DNA of 64,000 bases, from positions 1,767,501 to 1,831,500 of the forward strand of contig JACCIC010000040.1 in the NCBI GenBank assembly GCA_018907035.1, in the 5' to 3' direction. The stretch's first letter is position 1, and the number at the start of each line of letters is the position of its first letter. The notes beneath the pieces were generated by a model. The model did not search any database. It worked only from the letters and a program-made list of their open reading frames with translations, and was not told the DNA's origin. This stretch comes from Sycobia sp. Sy_11 (taxonomy: Eukaryota > Arthropoda > Insecta > Hymenoptera > Epichrysomallidae). The translations under genes and the position numbers were made by a program. Below, one piece after another: positions 49,818-62,593 of this stretch.

Positions 49818-49883
<66 letters not shown>
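49717..49883 (+). CDS. Possible 5' exon with start codon (unverified)
   Basis: A strong acceptor-like site (pyrimidine run ending TTTCAG at 49716) is followed by 56 nt with an in-frame TGA (49752-49754) and then ATGGAGCC (49773) in good context. The first codons read MEPKRCEERILFLLLRS, after which the frame enters the 63-bp CT tract and becomes Ser-Leu repeats. The frame then continues beyond the tract to 50081. A protein start followed by a microsatellite is unusual, so a chance arrangement is more likely. Confidence 0.15.
49820..49882. repeat. (CT)n microsatellite
   Basis: About 31 uninterrupted units, the longest CT tract in the window. Confidence 0.97.
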
Positions 49884-49891
<8 letters not shown>

Positions 49892-51211
49892 GCTCTCTCT
49901 TTTCGTGAACTTTCCAAGGAATTTATATAATACTCGCGCAAATATATATCGCGCAAAGTGTAGAGTATTGATGTTTAAATACTCGTTAATTTACGGAAGA
50001 TCGGAAGCATTAAAGGAGATCGTTAAACATATGACGAATCATTCGATTCAATCTTCTGTATCTGAATGTAATTATATTTAACTTTGTAAAATCTAATATG
50101 TGAAAGAAGTATAAAACTTTCGTAAATTAAAGGTAATATACAATATCGAATAAAAGTTGGACGAAAACTTTCGTCAATGTTTTGAGAAAGATCTTTTGAG
50201 GTGATTCGAATTCCACTTGTAATCTAATTTGTGATATAAATCTATTAGAATCTCGAGTATATTTAAAGTTAAACGAAGAAACGGAATGTGAGGAATAAAT
50301 GAATTAATGATATAAATAAAAAAATAAAGTGTTTTAAATAAGTGAAATGTATGAAATTCAAATATCGAGTATTACATGTACATTCCATCTTCTGTTCTCT
50401 TTCCAATTGTGTTTGTTTGTAATGTATTATCGGATACTTTTGGATTTCGTTTTTCAAATAACTTGTTTAACAATGCTAATAGTAATTTTAACAATAATCC
50501 TTTGAACATTATTCATCAAAGTAATTGAAAGTTTGTCATTATTATAATTTATTGCTTGTTCATATACCATATTCAATAACTGATAATTAAGTGTGAAACA
50601 GGCGCAATGTATCGATACCTGGCGGAAAATGCACGGCTCACATTCATAAATACACGTAAATTTTTCTTCCGTTTAGAAATGAAAAGAACATTCGCTCATA
50701 TTGTCAATGGGTCATGTGCTTTGAAGCGGAACTAATCATTGACTTAGAAAATAAGTGACAATTTCATCCATTTGGACGTAAAGAGAAAATATACCTACAC
50801 CTCTCATCATAGATCTCGATTACGCTCTCATCCATTTATAAAATCCTGCACCGAATTCAAAATTGCAATTAGTTCAAGGTGGCGATCCAAGCATTTACTG
50901 AAATTTTGCACGGAGCTTACATTGACTATCGCGCTTTAATTCGGCCAAAGACAGGCGGGATCTTTTTCATTCCTACAGAGTCAATGCGCACTGCAACGCA
51001 TCCCTAACTGAATAACTTGACAAATTCAGTATATAATAATGCATCCCTGATACTTGCAGCCCCGGACGTATTATGGCCATAACTAGTTGGAAACTATAGT
51101 GTGTATATATATAATAACTGCATGGGAGCATGGAAATAATCAAACGAAGCGCTACGCGTAGAACGAAACGCTCTATACCCCCTCGGTGCATTCTCGTTTC
51201 ATGCAGAATTA

Positions 51212-51212
<1 letters not shown>

Positions 51213-51263
<51 letters not shown>
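51213..51263. repeat. (TA)n microsatellite
   Basis: About 25 uninterrupted units, flanked on the right by the shared block at 51254-51288. Confidence 0.97.
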
Positions 51264-51266
<3 letters not shown>

Positions 51267-51288
51267 GAGATACCCGCTAACGGCCTGC
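51254..51288 (+). repeat. Dispersed repeat block, copy 1
   Basis: End of the TA tract, then CGAGAGATACCCGCTAACGG and CCTGC. The same order occurs at 60551-60587 with one extra GA and one substitution. Confidence 0.85.
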
Positions 51289-52868
51289 GAACAAACTATA
51301 TCCGGCCAAACTCTCGAGAGGAGAGAAAGAGGGATGATGTTGAAGCGGGGCTTGTGCAGTTTGTCGAGCATTTGGTCCCGATGAAATTTGTTCAGTATAT
51401 AATGTAATGGGAAAGTCGGAGAGGAGATTTCGTTGACTTTTTCTCAATTATTGCTGTTTCGTAAGTAAGAATTATTTTGTAAATCCACAATTACCAGATT
51501 AAAACGATCCAATGCCAATTAATTCGAAATAATAACAACAAACTTCTAACTCAAGATTCTAAATGAAAAAAAAATTCAGCACCAATTATTATCGTAAAAG
51601 ATGCTGCTTAAAATTGTCCTTTGAAATCTTCTCCATTTAAAACTCACGTTGGAATCTTTTTCGATCAAAATTGAATTTAGATTCTTTTCTAGTAAAAATT
51701 TGATTTGTGTTATTATTTGCTTTGTTATTTGAGTATATTTCATTTTTCAGATAAATTGCAACAATTCAGTAACAGGACATCGTAATTTTCAACTTATTTC
51801 CATAGTATATTAACAAAACATATTTATACCAGTGAAATAATCCCATTCCATTGCTTCTAAACTCCAACTATTACTTTCTAAATTAAAGTAATGTCTCTTC
51901 GAGATAATTGCTGATCGGCAAAATAATAATTGTAATTCTACAGGAATAGAATCATTGTCCAAATAAACGATTGGTCAAAATATATAAATTGTGAAAGTTA
52001 AGGTTTTCAGAAATGAAAATCTAGAAATTCAGAGTATGAAATGGAATTTGATGGAATCTCAACATAATGTGTTCAAATGATCTTCAATTTACAAAAAATA
52101 ATCACACTTTTAAATAAATAAACAATCTATGCACCATATTTATCTTGTACGAAGCTCGATACTGGATTTTGCGACGAAAGCTTCATTGAGTAGATATAAT
52201 GTACGGTTTAGAATTTTTTTTAAGCGTTAGTAGTAATACATACCTGATTTTCATCAGATTTATGCGAAAAATTCAACAACACTAGAGAAAATCTTGGCTT
52301 GAAAAATTGGCACTCGATGAATAATCCGTCTCCAACAAGCCAATGAAAGAATGCGGTAATTCAATACGTTAAATTTTCCCGACAGGAATCCTTTGAATAT
52401 TTCATTTGATTCTGTTCTTTCGGCGATCGTGCTCCATCGTAGATCGTCGACGAGAAACCATCACTCAGTAAATCGAATCGCGGCAGAGCTGCGGATACTG
52501 ACAAATCGATTTTTGAAAAATCTAACTTTACCAATTAGGCGTCGCATAGTGAACTTTTGCTATCTTAAAAGTATTATGTCGTGCCGAGAGACTGATGATG
52601 GCAACCAAGAATCAACTGCGTATATATATGTAGCTGTCGAGTAGTCAGCAGCGCGGAAGAAACCTCTAGAAAATCCGCGAAGGAAGAGTGAGTTATTGAC
52701 TTTCCAATTTATCGATTATTTTAAATTTTACACCGATCAATTAGAAGATGGCTTGCTCTATTTCAAACCTTTCTTCTCGTAAATAATAGTAGCAGGTTCA
52801 AATATGCAAAGATGCATAAAAATTCTAAGACATCATGAATAATATGCTGATGAACCTTATACAGCTTC

Positions 52869-52912
52869 GATTATAAATAGTATAGATAGATTATAAATAG
52901 TATAAATAGATA
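52869..52912 (+). repeat. Two tandem units of about 20 bp
   Basis: GATTATAAATAGTATAGATA followed by GATTATAAATAGTATAAATA. The 12-mer TATAAATAGTAT is shared with 2467-2505. Confidence 0.9.
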
Positions 52913-53744
52913 TCCAGAGTGCATTTTTATTTTTGGTCATGAATTACAAACTAAACTAATCGCGGATTCGGAGGTTTATTTTGACTTATAATTAGATGGC
53001 CATTAAGTCCTTGAGAACGGTAATTCATTAAACTAAAAGCTTTGTTTTAAAGCAGGAACGCTGTGCGCAAAATAATTAACGCTTTATTCATTTGTAAGGA
53101 CAAATATCAACTGCATTCTAAGATGATGTAGATTGCAGAAACGAAAATAATGTCGTCTATTTCACGCAGTTAGTGAAATAATTATATTTCATATATTATG
53201 AATTTAATTAATAATTCAAGCATTTGTTAATTTAGCTAATGAACGCGTCAGTTTGCATATTTGATTAATTATTTTTACTTGTCTATCATCATAAAAGGCT
53301 GCTATAAGGATCAAGTTTAAAACGTGCCCTCCTCGTGAAAAACCAATAATATAACATGTATAAAATATCGTTCGACCTGACCGCTAGTTTGAAAGCGCGA
53401 TTTTGGATTGAATTTTGGAAGCAGTCGCATCCCTACCTGAAACATTCCCATATTTTTCGTTTTTCCTTACTTTATGAACTAGATAAGGTGACCACATAAA
53501 GGAAACATAAGTAAATCTTTTGGTAAGGTTAGATTATATAAGAGTTATTAAATTTTACATATGCATAGATGAAAATCATCGTCTCTGTTGTTATTGAAGT
53601 ATTTTGAAAATTATTAAATGAATTTAATACAGTGAGATTGGCTAAATAAGTTATTGAAATTATTGAAAACAGAATAATTAGTAAGCTTTTATACAATCAA
53701 TCCAAAGAATTCCATTAGCCATCGATTGATTGTTAATTATAGAT

Positions 53745-53828
53745 TTATGAAATTCAATTTCATAAGTAATTGACAAATTCGATAATAGACTGTCTATACG
53801 AAAATCTAATGATGTATCATAATGATAC
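53745..53828. repeat. Cluster of three perfect odd-length palindromes
   Basis: 53745-53765 (10-bp arms around C), 53785-53797 (ATAGAC T GTCTAT) and 53814-53828 (GTATCAT A ATGATAC). Each has a single central base. Confidence 0.9.
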
Positions 53829-54879
53829 TACAAATCTTTCTATCGATGTATCATTTTATTCAATTTATTTATAAATCATAAGATTAGCTTTTCCTTTATA
53901 TGTGTATTTAGACTTTACACTATTAAACAAGTAAAGATTTTTTATAAAGAATCAAATATTAAAGAATGTAAAGTATTAAAATTCTGCAGTTGACAAGAAT
54001 TTCAATATCCGCTCAATTATTATATAGTTTACAAAAACTAATTATTCTTTAAATACAATTAAAATGTTCAGTAAATATCCGAAAAATATGACCTTCGTAA
54101 AAAATTTAGAATTATAAAAAATAACAACGACTGTAATTTAAATTTGTTGATTTAGTATTCGCTATATACGTGGTTAGATTCAACCTCCGTAGAGGTCAGA
54201 ATGTCAGAAGTAGTTATTGGTCATATAAGAAATTTAGTCTAAAATTATCCAAGCAATTTAGTTAATTCTATTATGCAGGGTTTTGATTTCAAATTGACAA
54301 ATTTTCAGTAAAAATAAAAAATTTCAGATCCTGAAGATACGATATGTATCCATGTCATGAGACTTGGATGACGCTAAGGAATTCAGTGTTGATTTTTGAT
54401 CGATCGTCGCATGCGACGCTATTTAGGATTGTATGCGTGATAATTTTGATATCTACACATTGATGATTTGGAATCATAAACCGAATACATAGCCGAGTAT
54501 GTATTATCCAAAAAATTACGGCTAAATGCTCTACCTTAAATGTACTACCGTAAAATTACGGCTGATTGAAAGATTCGGAAATGTAAAATAGGCGTTTCCA
54601 TTTAAAAAGCACTAATTGACCTTGTGAATTATAATAGCGACGAAAAAAATAAGTTCATGTAAATTCAGAAGTTCAATTCGTGGCCCAGTGTCGTCGATTT
54701 GATCGTGTGCAAAAGAAATTGAAAAGCTGGCATTGACTAATCGCAGTAAATAGAATATTGCAAGAAAAATTCTATACCGCAAACTAGCAGCAAGAAGGGA
54801 AACGTAGATTATGACGAAAAAATATTATCTGAAATTAAAATATATATTCATGTGTATAGTATAACTAATAAAAAATTAT

Positions 54880-55560
54880 TATTCACGCCGTTCGCATGAA
54901 AATAATTACGAATTTGTCGACAAAGAGAAACCGGCCGCGCTCGCGTAAAAATGGAGAAAAATGACGCTCCTCCCCATACACACGCATTCATCATGGTCTT
55001 TATATCACTGCTGCTCCGGCTGGCTCCACGGTTCCAATTGCATACATACACACGGGCGCGCGCACACACATACACGTCCGTACGCACACAGGGTTTACGA
55101 GCAGCAATGCACCGACTATATTTACAGGAATCCAAGGCTAAGGGGGCGGGGGAAACCGTCCGAAATGGCGCTTGCCAAGTTAACCAAAGTTATTCCCATG
55201 GATGTGGATAAATCCGCGGGCAGTTAATTATAATGCTCGAACCGTATCTTGCGCTCGTATAATCCCGGCTGCGGCGCGCGTCTCCGTACCGCTCTGGACG
55301 GAGGGCGCCGTGGGGGTTATTACTTTTTCGCTTAAAGCGCGATTCTTAGCGCGCAATAATGCGTGCATACGTACATTTCGCCTAACCCGACTCCCGGGCT
55401 TACTGGCTGTTAAATTTCGTTATTATAACCACGCATGTTCGTCTTGATTTTTTTTTTCTTCATTCTTGTTATTATCGTTCGTCTCGACGTACGCGGACAG
55501 AAATAAAAAATGCAACTTGCCGTTCCTCTTTTTCCTACACGAGACTGATTTTAGCATTTT
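54880..55560. other. GC-rich patch
   Basis: CpG-containing sequence with a short CA/CG run (55040-55090). Overlapping frames of 80-95 codons on both strands are not recognised. Confidence 0.4.
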
Positions 55561-57070
55561 AGTATCGAAGTAAGAACAATGTATTCAAGAAATCCTTGAA
55601 GTCGCCAGGCCGTCGAAGAGACGCCCTTAAAATCGAAACGACGCATTAAATATAACGTGGCCTTCAAAATCATTTGTAAAATTGCACTCAGAATGATCGT
55701 GCATAAGCGCACAGCATATTGAATTCTACTTTGCGTCAGATCTAGTATTATTTACGTGTTTGATGTACTGAATACGAACCTAAAATAAAAATAAGATGTT
55801 TCTCAGTCAGATTTTAAGAAAATTTTTAAAACTCTGTAATGAATGTACGCTCATAACTTTGTTTTCTGTTATAAATTAGGCAGCTACGTAGTGTTGATAC
55901 GAATTTCAGAAAGCGAAGTTACATTTTACGTAACAGAAGTTCGCATAAATTATATCTGAAAATTCATACTTCGTAATAAATAATATTCTCCCATAAATGT
56001 GATTGGACGGCAAATGAACAAGCGCAACTATGTTCAATAGAATATGTTAACATTTATTGAATTCGTCAAATCGATGACTCATATATCTTTAAAATAATAA
56101 CTTCTAACCGATTTCAAACCTTGCGAACTGTGGGGAAGAATTTCTAAAATGAAGCCCACACGAAACGTGAATGTATCCAGATCATAACATTAAAATATTT
56201 AAACCTATTGACTGTCACTCACTCTTGTATAATAACTGTGTTTACATTCCAAGTAGTACTAGAAATTAAAACGATAAACACACATTTTTCTTTTTGACAG
56301 AATCTTTCAGTACTCTTCATGCTTCTAATCAACTAGACATAATAAAAAAGCAAATTGAGTGATTCTAAGCAGAAAGGAAAACTTCTTTACCGCCTGAATA
56401 TTTTACTAGGTCCCTACTGCTCAAGTTGGAATCGCGTTACAAAATTCCAACCCCCCCCCCCCAAAATTTCGTTTATAAATTCATATCACTGGTTTTATAA
56501 ACAAGGCCATCTTAATACATTAGAAAAAAATGTACGAGACGGCTAAATGAAAGGTGTACCATATATTCTAATTAGCTTTGTAATTAAAATTAAGTAGAAG
56601 CGTGGAAGTATAAAATCAATATATAAAGGTCCAATAATTAATCAATAATTTAGGTTGAGAATCTTGTGGCACTGATGTGGATTTCATAATATGTCATTAT
56701 TGTAAGCCACGCGATGGAAAGCAGAGTTCAATTATTAAGTAGCTTCAAAAACTAACTGCTTTAACGATGGATATCGGTTTTTTTTAGTAAAAACCGAATA
56801 TATGAGCATACAAATATATGCGTGCATTCTCTAAAGCAATAAAGATTCATACACAATAGCTTCTTAAAAAGCACATTGAATGTGTATACATGTACTTAAA
56901 AGTATAAATATACTATAGATACAAATGGAAATATAATTTTTATACTATTTTTAACCTGCGTTACATTTCATAAATGCGCTTCATAATTTGATCAATTGCG
57001 TGAAAACATTTTTTACACTAATAATTATTTACTGTAACAAAATGAGGTATGAGAATTTAGCATTTTATAA
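55560..57070. other. AT-rich non-coding stretch
   Basis: Contains a 12-C run at 56451-56462. No gene recognised. Confidence 0.55.
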
Positions 57071-57077
57071 AGTATAT

Positions 57078-57602
57078 TTAAATGCAGAGAGAAATCAACG
57101 TGAAAATCCCGAAGCATCCATTACCGAACCGAAGTAAACAAAATAATTCACAAAAAAAAATTTGATATTGCGCGAAGATACGAAGCATCGCATTAACGAG
57201 TTGAAAATTAACAATAAAATTCCGTTTACACCTGAACCAAAGGTTTCGCCAGTGATCTGTTTGAAATAAATAATAAAAATACAATTCATGCTTCTCTGTA
57301 GGTTTCGCAAATCCACTCGATAGCTCGACTTTCGCAAGCGCGTTGTTAATTACGATACGGAAGGTATTTCGACGAGTCCCATCCGATATCGATGGAATAT
57401 CGATTAACTGTAAAAATTTTAAATTATAATAAACGTTATTTCCAGAAGTGCATTTCATGAAAGTGTTACTTGATGCATAAAACAAGCTGCTTTGATGAGA
57501 TACTTTTAAAAAAATGATGAGTGTAAAGGTTAAATCGGGAAAGGAACTCCTTACCGATGAAGATAGTAGTAACGGCAAACTGATTTTACTACAACTTTTC
57601 AA
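57078..57602 (-). CDS. Unidentified open frame, possibly with an exon inside
   Basis: A 174-codon frame without stops in AT-rich sequence, the longest such frame outside microsatellites and GC patches. At this composition I expect far less than one by chance (rough estimate from stop-codon frequency). Inside it, on the minus strand, an acceptor-like TTTTTACAG ends at 57408 and a donor-like TTCAG|GTGTAA lies at 57232|57231, giving a possible 176-nt exon (57407-57232). Its peptide begins LIDIPSISDGTRRNTFRIVI. The C-terminal part of the whole frame is rich in Phe, Leu and Cys. No family recognised; the usual start is not an ATG in good context. Overlaps a competing candidate on the plus strand. 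Confidence 0.22.
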   Translation of the reverse strand: MKSCSKISLPLLLSSSVRSSFPDLTFTLIIFLKVSHQSSLFYASSNTFMKCTSGNNVYYNLKFLQLIDIPSISDGTRRNTFRIVINNALAKVELSSGFAKPTEKHELYFYYLFQTDHWRNLWFRCKRNFIVNFQLVNAMLRIFAQYQIFFCELFCLLRFGNGCFGIFTLISLCI

Positions 57603-57668
57603 TATTCTCGGAACATTTCATTGGAGTTTTCTTGTACACCTTTGTCATTCGAAAGATCTTCGATCGAG
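57514..57668 (+). CDS. Possible first coding exon ending at a strong donor (unverified)
   Basis: Two adjacent ATG codons (57514, 57517) with A at -3 are preceded by in-frame TGA TGA. The frame stays open for 51 codons and two bases and meets GAG|GTAAGTAAG at 57669, close to the 5' splice-site consensus; unspliced, it stops one codon later. The peptide starts MMSVKVKSGKELLTDEDSS and contains a hydrophobic part (LILLQLFNILGTF) that could be a signal anchor, followed by a basic stretch. I do not recognise it and found no convincing partner exon downstream. Confidence 0.22.
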
Positions 57669-59603
57669 GTAAGTAAGCATGTACCTATTCAAAACTATTT
57701 CCTCACGAGCCACAACGATATATAGTGGTATGATTGAAATAAGAAACGAAAACACGCGCACACAGGTTTCCTTCCTCTACGATCTCTTGGTTCTTGCCTG
57801 AATATCTAACTCCTCGCAACGGTGTACACCGGATATCCTCTTGAGAACAGAACATCTCCCTCTATATGCATATACATATATATACCGGTATCGAACTAGA
57901 TGTTCCGTTATAGCTATAATCCCGGAAATTGATCGGCGAATAAATAACCGCAATAAAAGATCGAATTATGCGCCAGAGTAACTCGGTATATATTAGTGTT
58001 TACTTGTATACAGTGTCTATACGCAGTGCGCACACGTTAATTTATAATGTCCATACAATGTAGTGGTCATTAATACAACTCTCTCATTGAAAATATATGA
58101 TGCCCTTTTTATTTTAAAGTTAATCAATGGTTGGTGTCCGAATTGCTTCAGTTGCGCACAACATAAGTATTTATTTGTACGTCTATAGATCTACAGACGA
58201 GCCGATCGTCCGTAATTTTGCGGTAACACGCACAAAAGATTCATTAATATTTTAATACAATAATAATATAATGATTATGATTGACTTCAATAGTTGATAA
58301 TTTAAACGTTCGTATTGAACTTTAATATAAAATGTCAATTCTAAGACTGTACTGAATCTTATTGTATTATTCTCATCTCATAAAGATTGTATATTTTCCT
58401 CTTTTGACTTTTAGAGAAGGGAGAGAAAAGCTGGTATTTATTGAGAATTTACGGGGATGAAACCAAATTTTTTAGATACTGGTCCTGATCCTTTTTGAAA
58501 TTATTATAATTTGAATCAAAGTAAAACAATTGGATCCTTATCAATTCTCTCTGTATCGTAATCGTTTGACGTAATTATATTACATAGATTTGTTTTATTT
58601 CTCCGAATGATTGGTCGATGGCAAAATCCTCGTGCAGTGACAGTTTCGGAAAAGAGCCTATAATTATGTAATTGAAATAATATTACCGAAGTAAGATTTC
58701 TAAGTATGTAAAAGCCACGTATTTAACATATATTAAAGAAAATTTTGTATAATTAGTTGTTTGAGTCGAATTTTAATTATTTTATCGAATCCAAACATTA
58801 TGTTAGAATATTGAGAATGGAACATTGCATCATTTCGTATAATACATTGCAATTACGTTACAAACTTATTATTGAAAGCGCAAATTTTTATTATGACTGA
58901 TTGGCACACTTGCCAAATAAATAAATATCATAATATAAGAAGCCGAGAAAATCTATGATAAACATCGATTTCTAAATAATTCTTTTTAAACGATCGCGTC
59001 GAGCAAATTTCGTAGCCAACTCCGCTGACGCCACATTTCTCAACAAAAAGTACGCATAAACTGCAAACTGAATCGATTCGGCAAATTAAGCCATTATTAA
59101 TTGTACACAAATTATTCAATAGAAAGTTCTAGCATTTCTTCTGATAGCTCCCGTGAATTACGTTAGGACATACAACAAGTTATGAATTCATTCAATTTTC
59201 CAGTGGTCCATTACGAAAGGTGTATTATTATAGTCGCGAGATTGGGAAATTCAGCAGCACTTCAGCGAGTGACTTCTTTAATGCGACGAGTGCCACAAGG
59301 AAAAAAAGTATTAATGAAATTCCAGATGTGCGTATAACTTATATAAAATATAGCACGTGTGATTGTGCGTATATCAATGAATTTAATGAGAGATTTTGCA
59401 CGCTCCGATTATTCCGCTTACTTTTTCAAACAGCCTACATCTATACATTGCCTAGTATTTTTTTTCTTCATTTTCTTTCTTTTTTATTTTTTATACAAAC
59501 GATCAATGTATTGGTATAATTATTCTTAAAGTCCTCGCGCTTCGCGCACTCAGTGAACGACAAGGTTGAGCTTAATTAAGGTTTCGTCACTGGGAAAAAT
59601 TTG

Positions 59604-59605
<2 letters not shown>

Positions 59606-59646
<41 letters not shown>
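59606..59646. repeat. (AT)n microsatellite
   Basis: About 20 uninterrupted units. Confidence 0.97.
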
Positions 59647-59647
<1 letters not shown>

Positions 59648-60220
59648 CTCTCGAAAAATTCCGTTAATTTCATTTGCATGCGCATAAACTATAAAATAAT
59701 GCCTGCGAGTGTTTGTTTTACGAGAGCTCAGTCGTCTCTACTCTCCACTTTTTACCGGTATAATATCGAAAAATCATATTTCCTTTCGAAATCCGCATGA
59801 ATTGCAGCGCGTGTGGTACCTTATTTTGTCTTTATATATACTTTCTAAGAAGCCCGGTAATTATTTATTTTACAACAAATAGTAAAACTTTAAAATAAAT
59901 GCCAGGCAACTGCCGGGTGTACACAAGCACGTGAGAATTTGGAAAATAAATTTATTCCATATATAATCCGTTGTTTTTGTTTTCGTTCCCTGTCGTTCGT
60001 TTTCATTTTCTGTTTTTGTTCGAAATTATATTTCGTTAACTTTCCAAACGAGCATTTCATGCGACCGCATACATTTGACGAGATTATCTAATCGGATTTT
60101 CTGCGGAGTTTAACCGGCGGTCAAGCATCGATATTGTTTGAAACGAATTTATTTATAATTGCGAGATGACCGAATTTCGCAATTGGATTTGTGCTGATTT
60201 AGAGAATATTTTAACTATAC

Positions 60221-60227
<7 letters not shown>

Positions 60228-60272
<45 letters not shown>
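60228..60272. repeat. (TA)n microsatellite
   Basis: About 22 uninterrupted units. Confidence 0.97.
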
Positions 60273-60274
<2 letters not shown>

Positions 60275-60550
60275 CAATAAACTATTTAAAATGCAATCCT
60301 ATCGTATAAAATGATTATTCTAAATGGAAACCGAGTTTTTCTTATATTTACTTTTAATTATAAGTGAAAGAGATTGCTAATAATTTTTAATACTTAACGA
60401 GGAGGCTAACTTTATGAGTACTAACCTATGGTAAGCATTGCTAAATGTTTATTTATACATATTTACTTTTAATTTTTCATACGTGGAATAACCCTAACTA
60501 TTTTATTATGAATTTTATTTTTCAGAATAATTGAATTCTTTCTTGGTTCT

Positions 60551-60587
60551 ATATATATATCGAGAGAGATACCCGCTAACGGGCTGC
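60551..60587 (+). repeat. Dispersed repeat block, copy 2
   Basis: Short TA run, CGAGAGAGATACCCGCTAAC and GGGCTGC. The GC-rich end stands out in AT-rich flanks. Partner at 51254-51288. Confidence 0.85.
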
Positions 60588-60841
60588 CAATTGATTAGTT
60601 AATAAGTAAATATTTACAAAAATGTACACATAAAAAGTATCACTATACAGAATACTCGAAAGTTCTCTAAGTAGTAATAAAGCAAGTTCAACAATAGGCA
60701 GGCAATGATCTGTATAATCTAAACAATCAAATTTTTTTGAACGAAAATTAAGTAAAAAGTTTAATTGCATTATCGGAATTTGTATAGAGAAGAATAATTT
60801 TTTGTGTTGCAATAGTTCAGTTAGTCATTCATAATCATGTA

Positions 60842-60843
<2 letters not shown>

Positions 60844-60891
<48 letters not shown>
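60844..60891. repeat. (AT)n microsatellite
   Basis: About 24 uninterrupted units. Confidence 0.97.
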
Positions 60892-60893
<2 letters not shown>

Positions 60894-62206
60894 TTCAAAT
60901 TCCATTATTTGCAAATTGTGATGAATGATTTAAAATTTACAGTTATTTTATACATTAATTGAAAATCTGTACTCGTTAATTTCTAATCAATTAAAATTAT
61001 ATAAATTTAAAAAGGTATATATTTACTGTAAGAATATAAGTCGACCAAAAAGAAGCTCTGTTCCATAAATTCAAAATAATTTCATGAATAAGGTAGTTTA
61101 AAAATTAATATACGTATTTGTATATCTAATACATATTAAATAAGTAATAATTCAATAAAAAATTTATATACTTTTAGAACTAAATTTCTATGATTTACCA
61201 GAATATAGATCAATATCGCATATGTTGAATATAGATTAATCGTTCTAATGATAAATAATTTAATTAGTGCTTCTAGAAATCTATAATTTCAGTTCTGAGA
61301 ATCAGATCTGTTTTTAACAAAATTATATGATAAAATGAATTTAAGCTTCGCTACGCACGGTAAAAGTAATTACAGAAATGTATTATTAAGAATTTTTCTC
61401 AATAGCTAGAACTATTAAAGAATAAACTGTAAGTTCGAGAAAAATTTGAATCTCTAACAAAAATACAGGAACCGTAAATGAATCTTTTCTTTGACTTTCG
61501 CATTGGCTTCGATAACATTAACTTTCACAAGTTCAAGATATCTGCTAAAATAAAAACAGACTACTGCATAAGTATGGAAATATTTCACGCGCTATCGAGC
61601 TCGGATGTAAAAAAGATCCACTGAAAGCATGTATTTTAATATTTTTGAATTGAATTTCTATTCCGTATATACTTTTTGAACAACGAGAATGGCTTGTCTT
61701 AATCCTTAGACTTTAATAAATTCATTATCTCAAACTTACAAACATGTATATTAATTTATATAATAGTAACATTATATCTATATCTATCTATATATATATA
61801 TATGCCGCCAAGATATTTATTTTTGATCAGCGCAAGACTTTTTCAAATGGGAATGAAAATATGTAACCAGATCTAACGATACAATTGTAAAGGAACGTTC
61901 CAGATTTTTTGAAAATGAATAGGCACATATATTATATTCATTTCTCTATCATAAAAACTGAAAACAATGCGCAAATTAAAGATTTTTCTCGGCTCCATTA
62001 TCCACGTATAAGTAAATACTTAATTTTGCACGTATTTTTTTTTTTTGTTAAGAAATACGTAATATACAGCGGATACGTGAGAAGATACGTCGACTGTATC
62101 GAGATCGAAGAAAGGAAATAAGGTTAAATAAAATTGATGAATTACTTGCAACATAAAAATTCTGTAAGCCAGATAGTTCTCATGATCGCCCGGTATATTA
62201 ATAATG

Positions 62207-62233
62207 TCTCTCTCTCTCTCTCTCTCTCTCTCT
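62207..62233. repeat. (TC)n microsatellite
   Basis: Perfect run of about 13 units. Confidence 0.96.
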
Positions 62234-62593
62234 AAAGATTCGTGATTTTAAGTATCGTTCGGATCTGTTCGTGATATCCTTGAAACACTTTTCCCATTAC
62301 GATTATTGTTTTAAGCCGCACGTTTAAAACTTGCTCTACTTATGTACTTCTATATATAGTAATTATATAGTTGAGCGAATTAATTCATGTTATTTGGGTT
62401 TAATTACTTTTTTACATTATTTCGCGATAGAATATGTCAATAATTAATGTAATTTTATCGAAATGTAACAAAAATGGAAAATGTGTTACAAAAAATCACG
62501 TATGCATCAAAATTGACTAAGGATTTATTTTGATGAATCCGATATATTCTTCCCATTTAATTGGTTTTTTATCTCTAATACAGTACATATTGG

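Larger units (their letters stand above)
49070..49960. other. GC-rich patch with three CT tracts
   Basis: GC- and purine-rich sequence, then CT tracts at 49321-49362, 49592-49628 and 49820-49882. Frames reading Ser-Leu or Arg-Glu repeats are artefacts. Confidence 0.5.
49960..54880. other. Long AT-rich non-coding stretch
   Basis: Holds one TA tract (51213-51263), the block shared with 60551-60587, the repeat at 52869-52912, three perfect palindromes at 53745-53828 and a mixed-composition segment at 52380-52690 with an 83-codon frame I do not recognise. Confidence 0.55.

Noticed and set aside
56494..56515. TTATAAACAAGGCCATCTTA resembling the MITE core
   Set aside because: Similarity covers only about 20 bp and neither flank matches the element.
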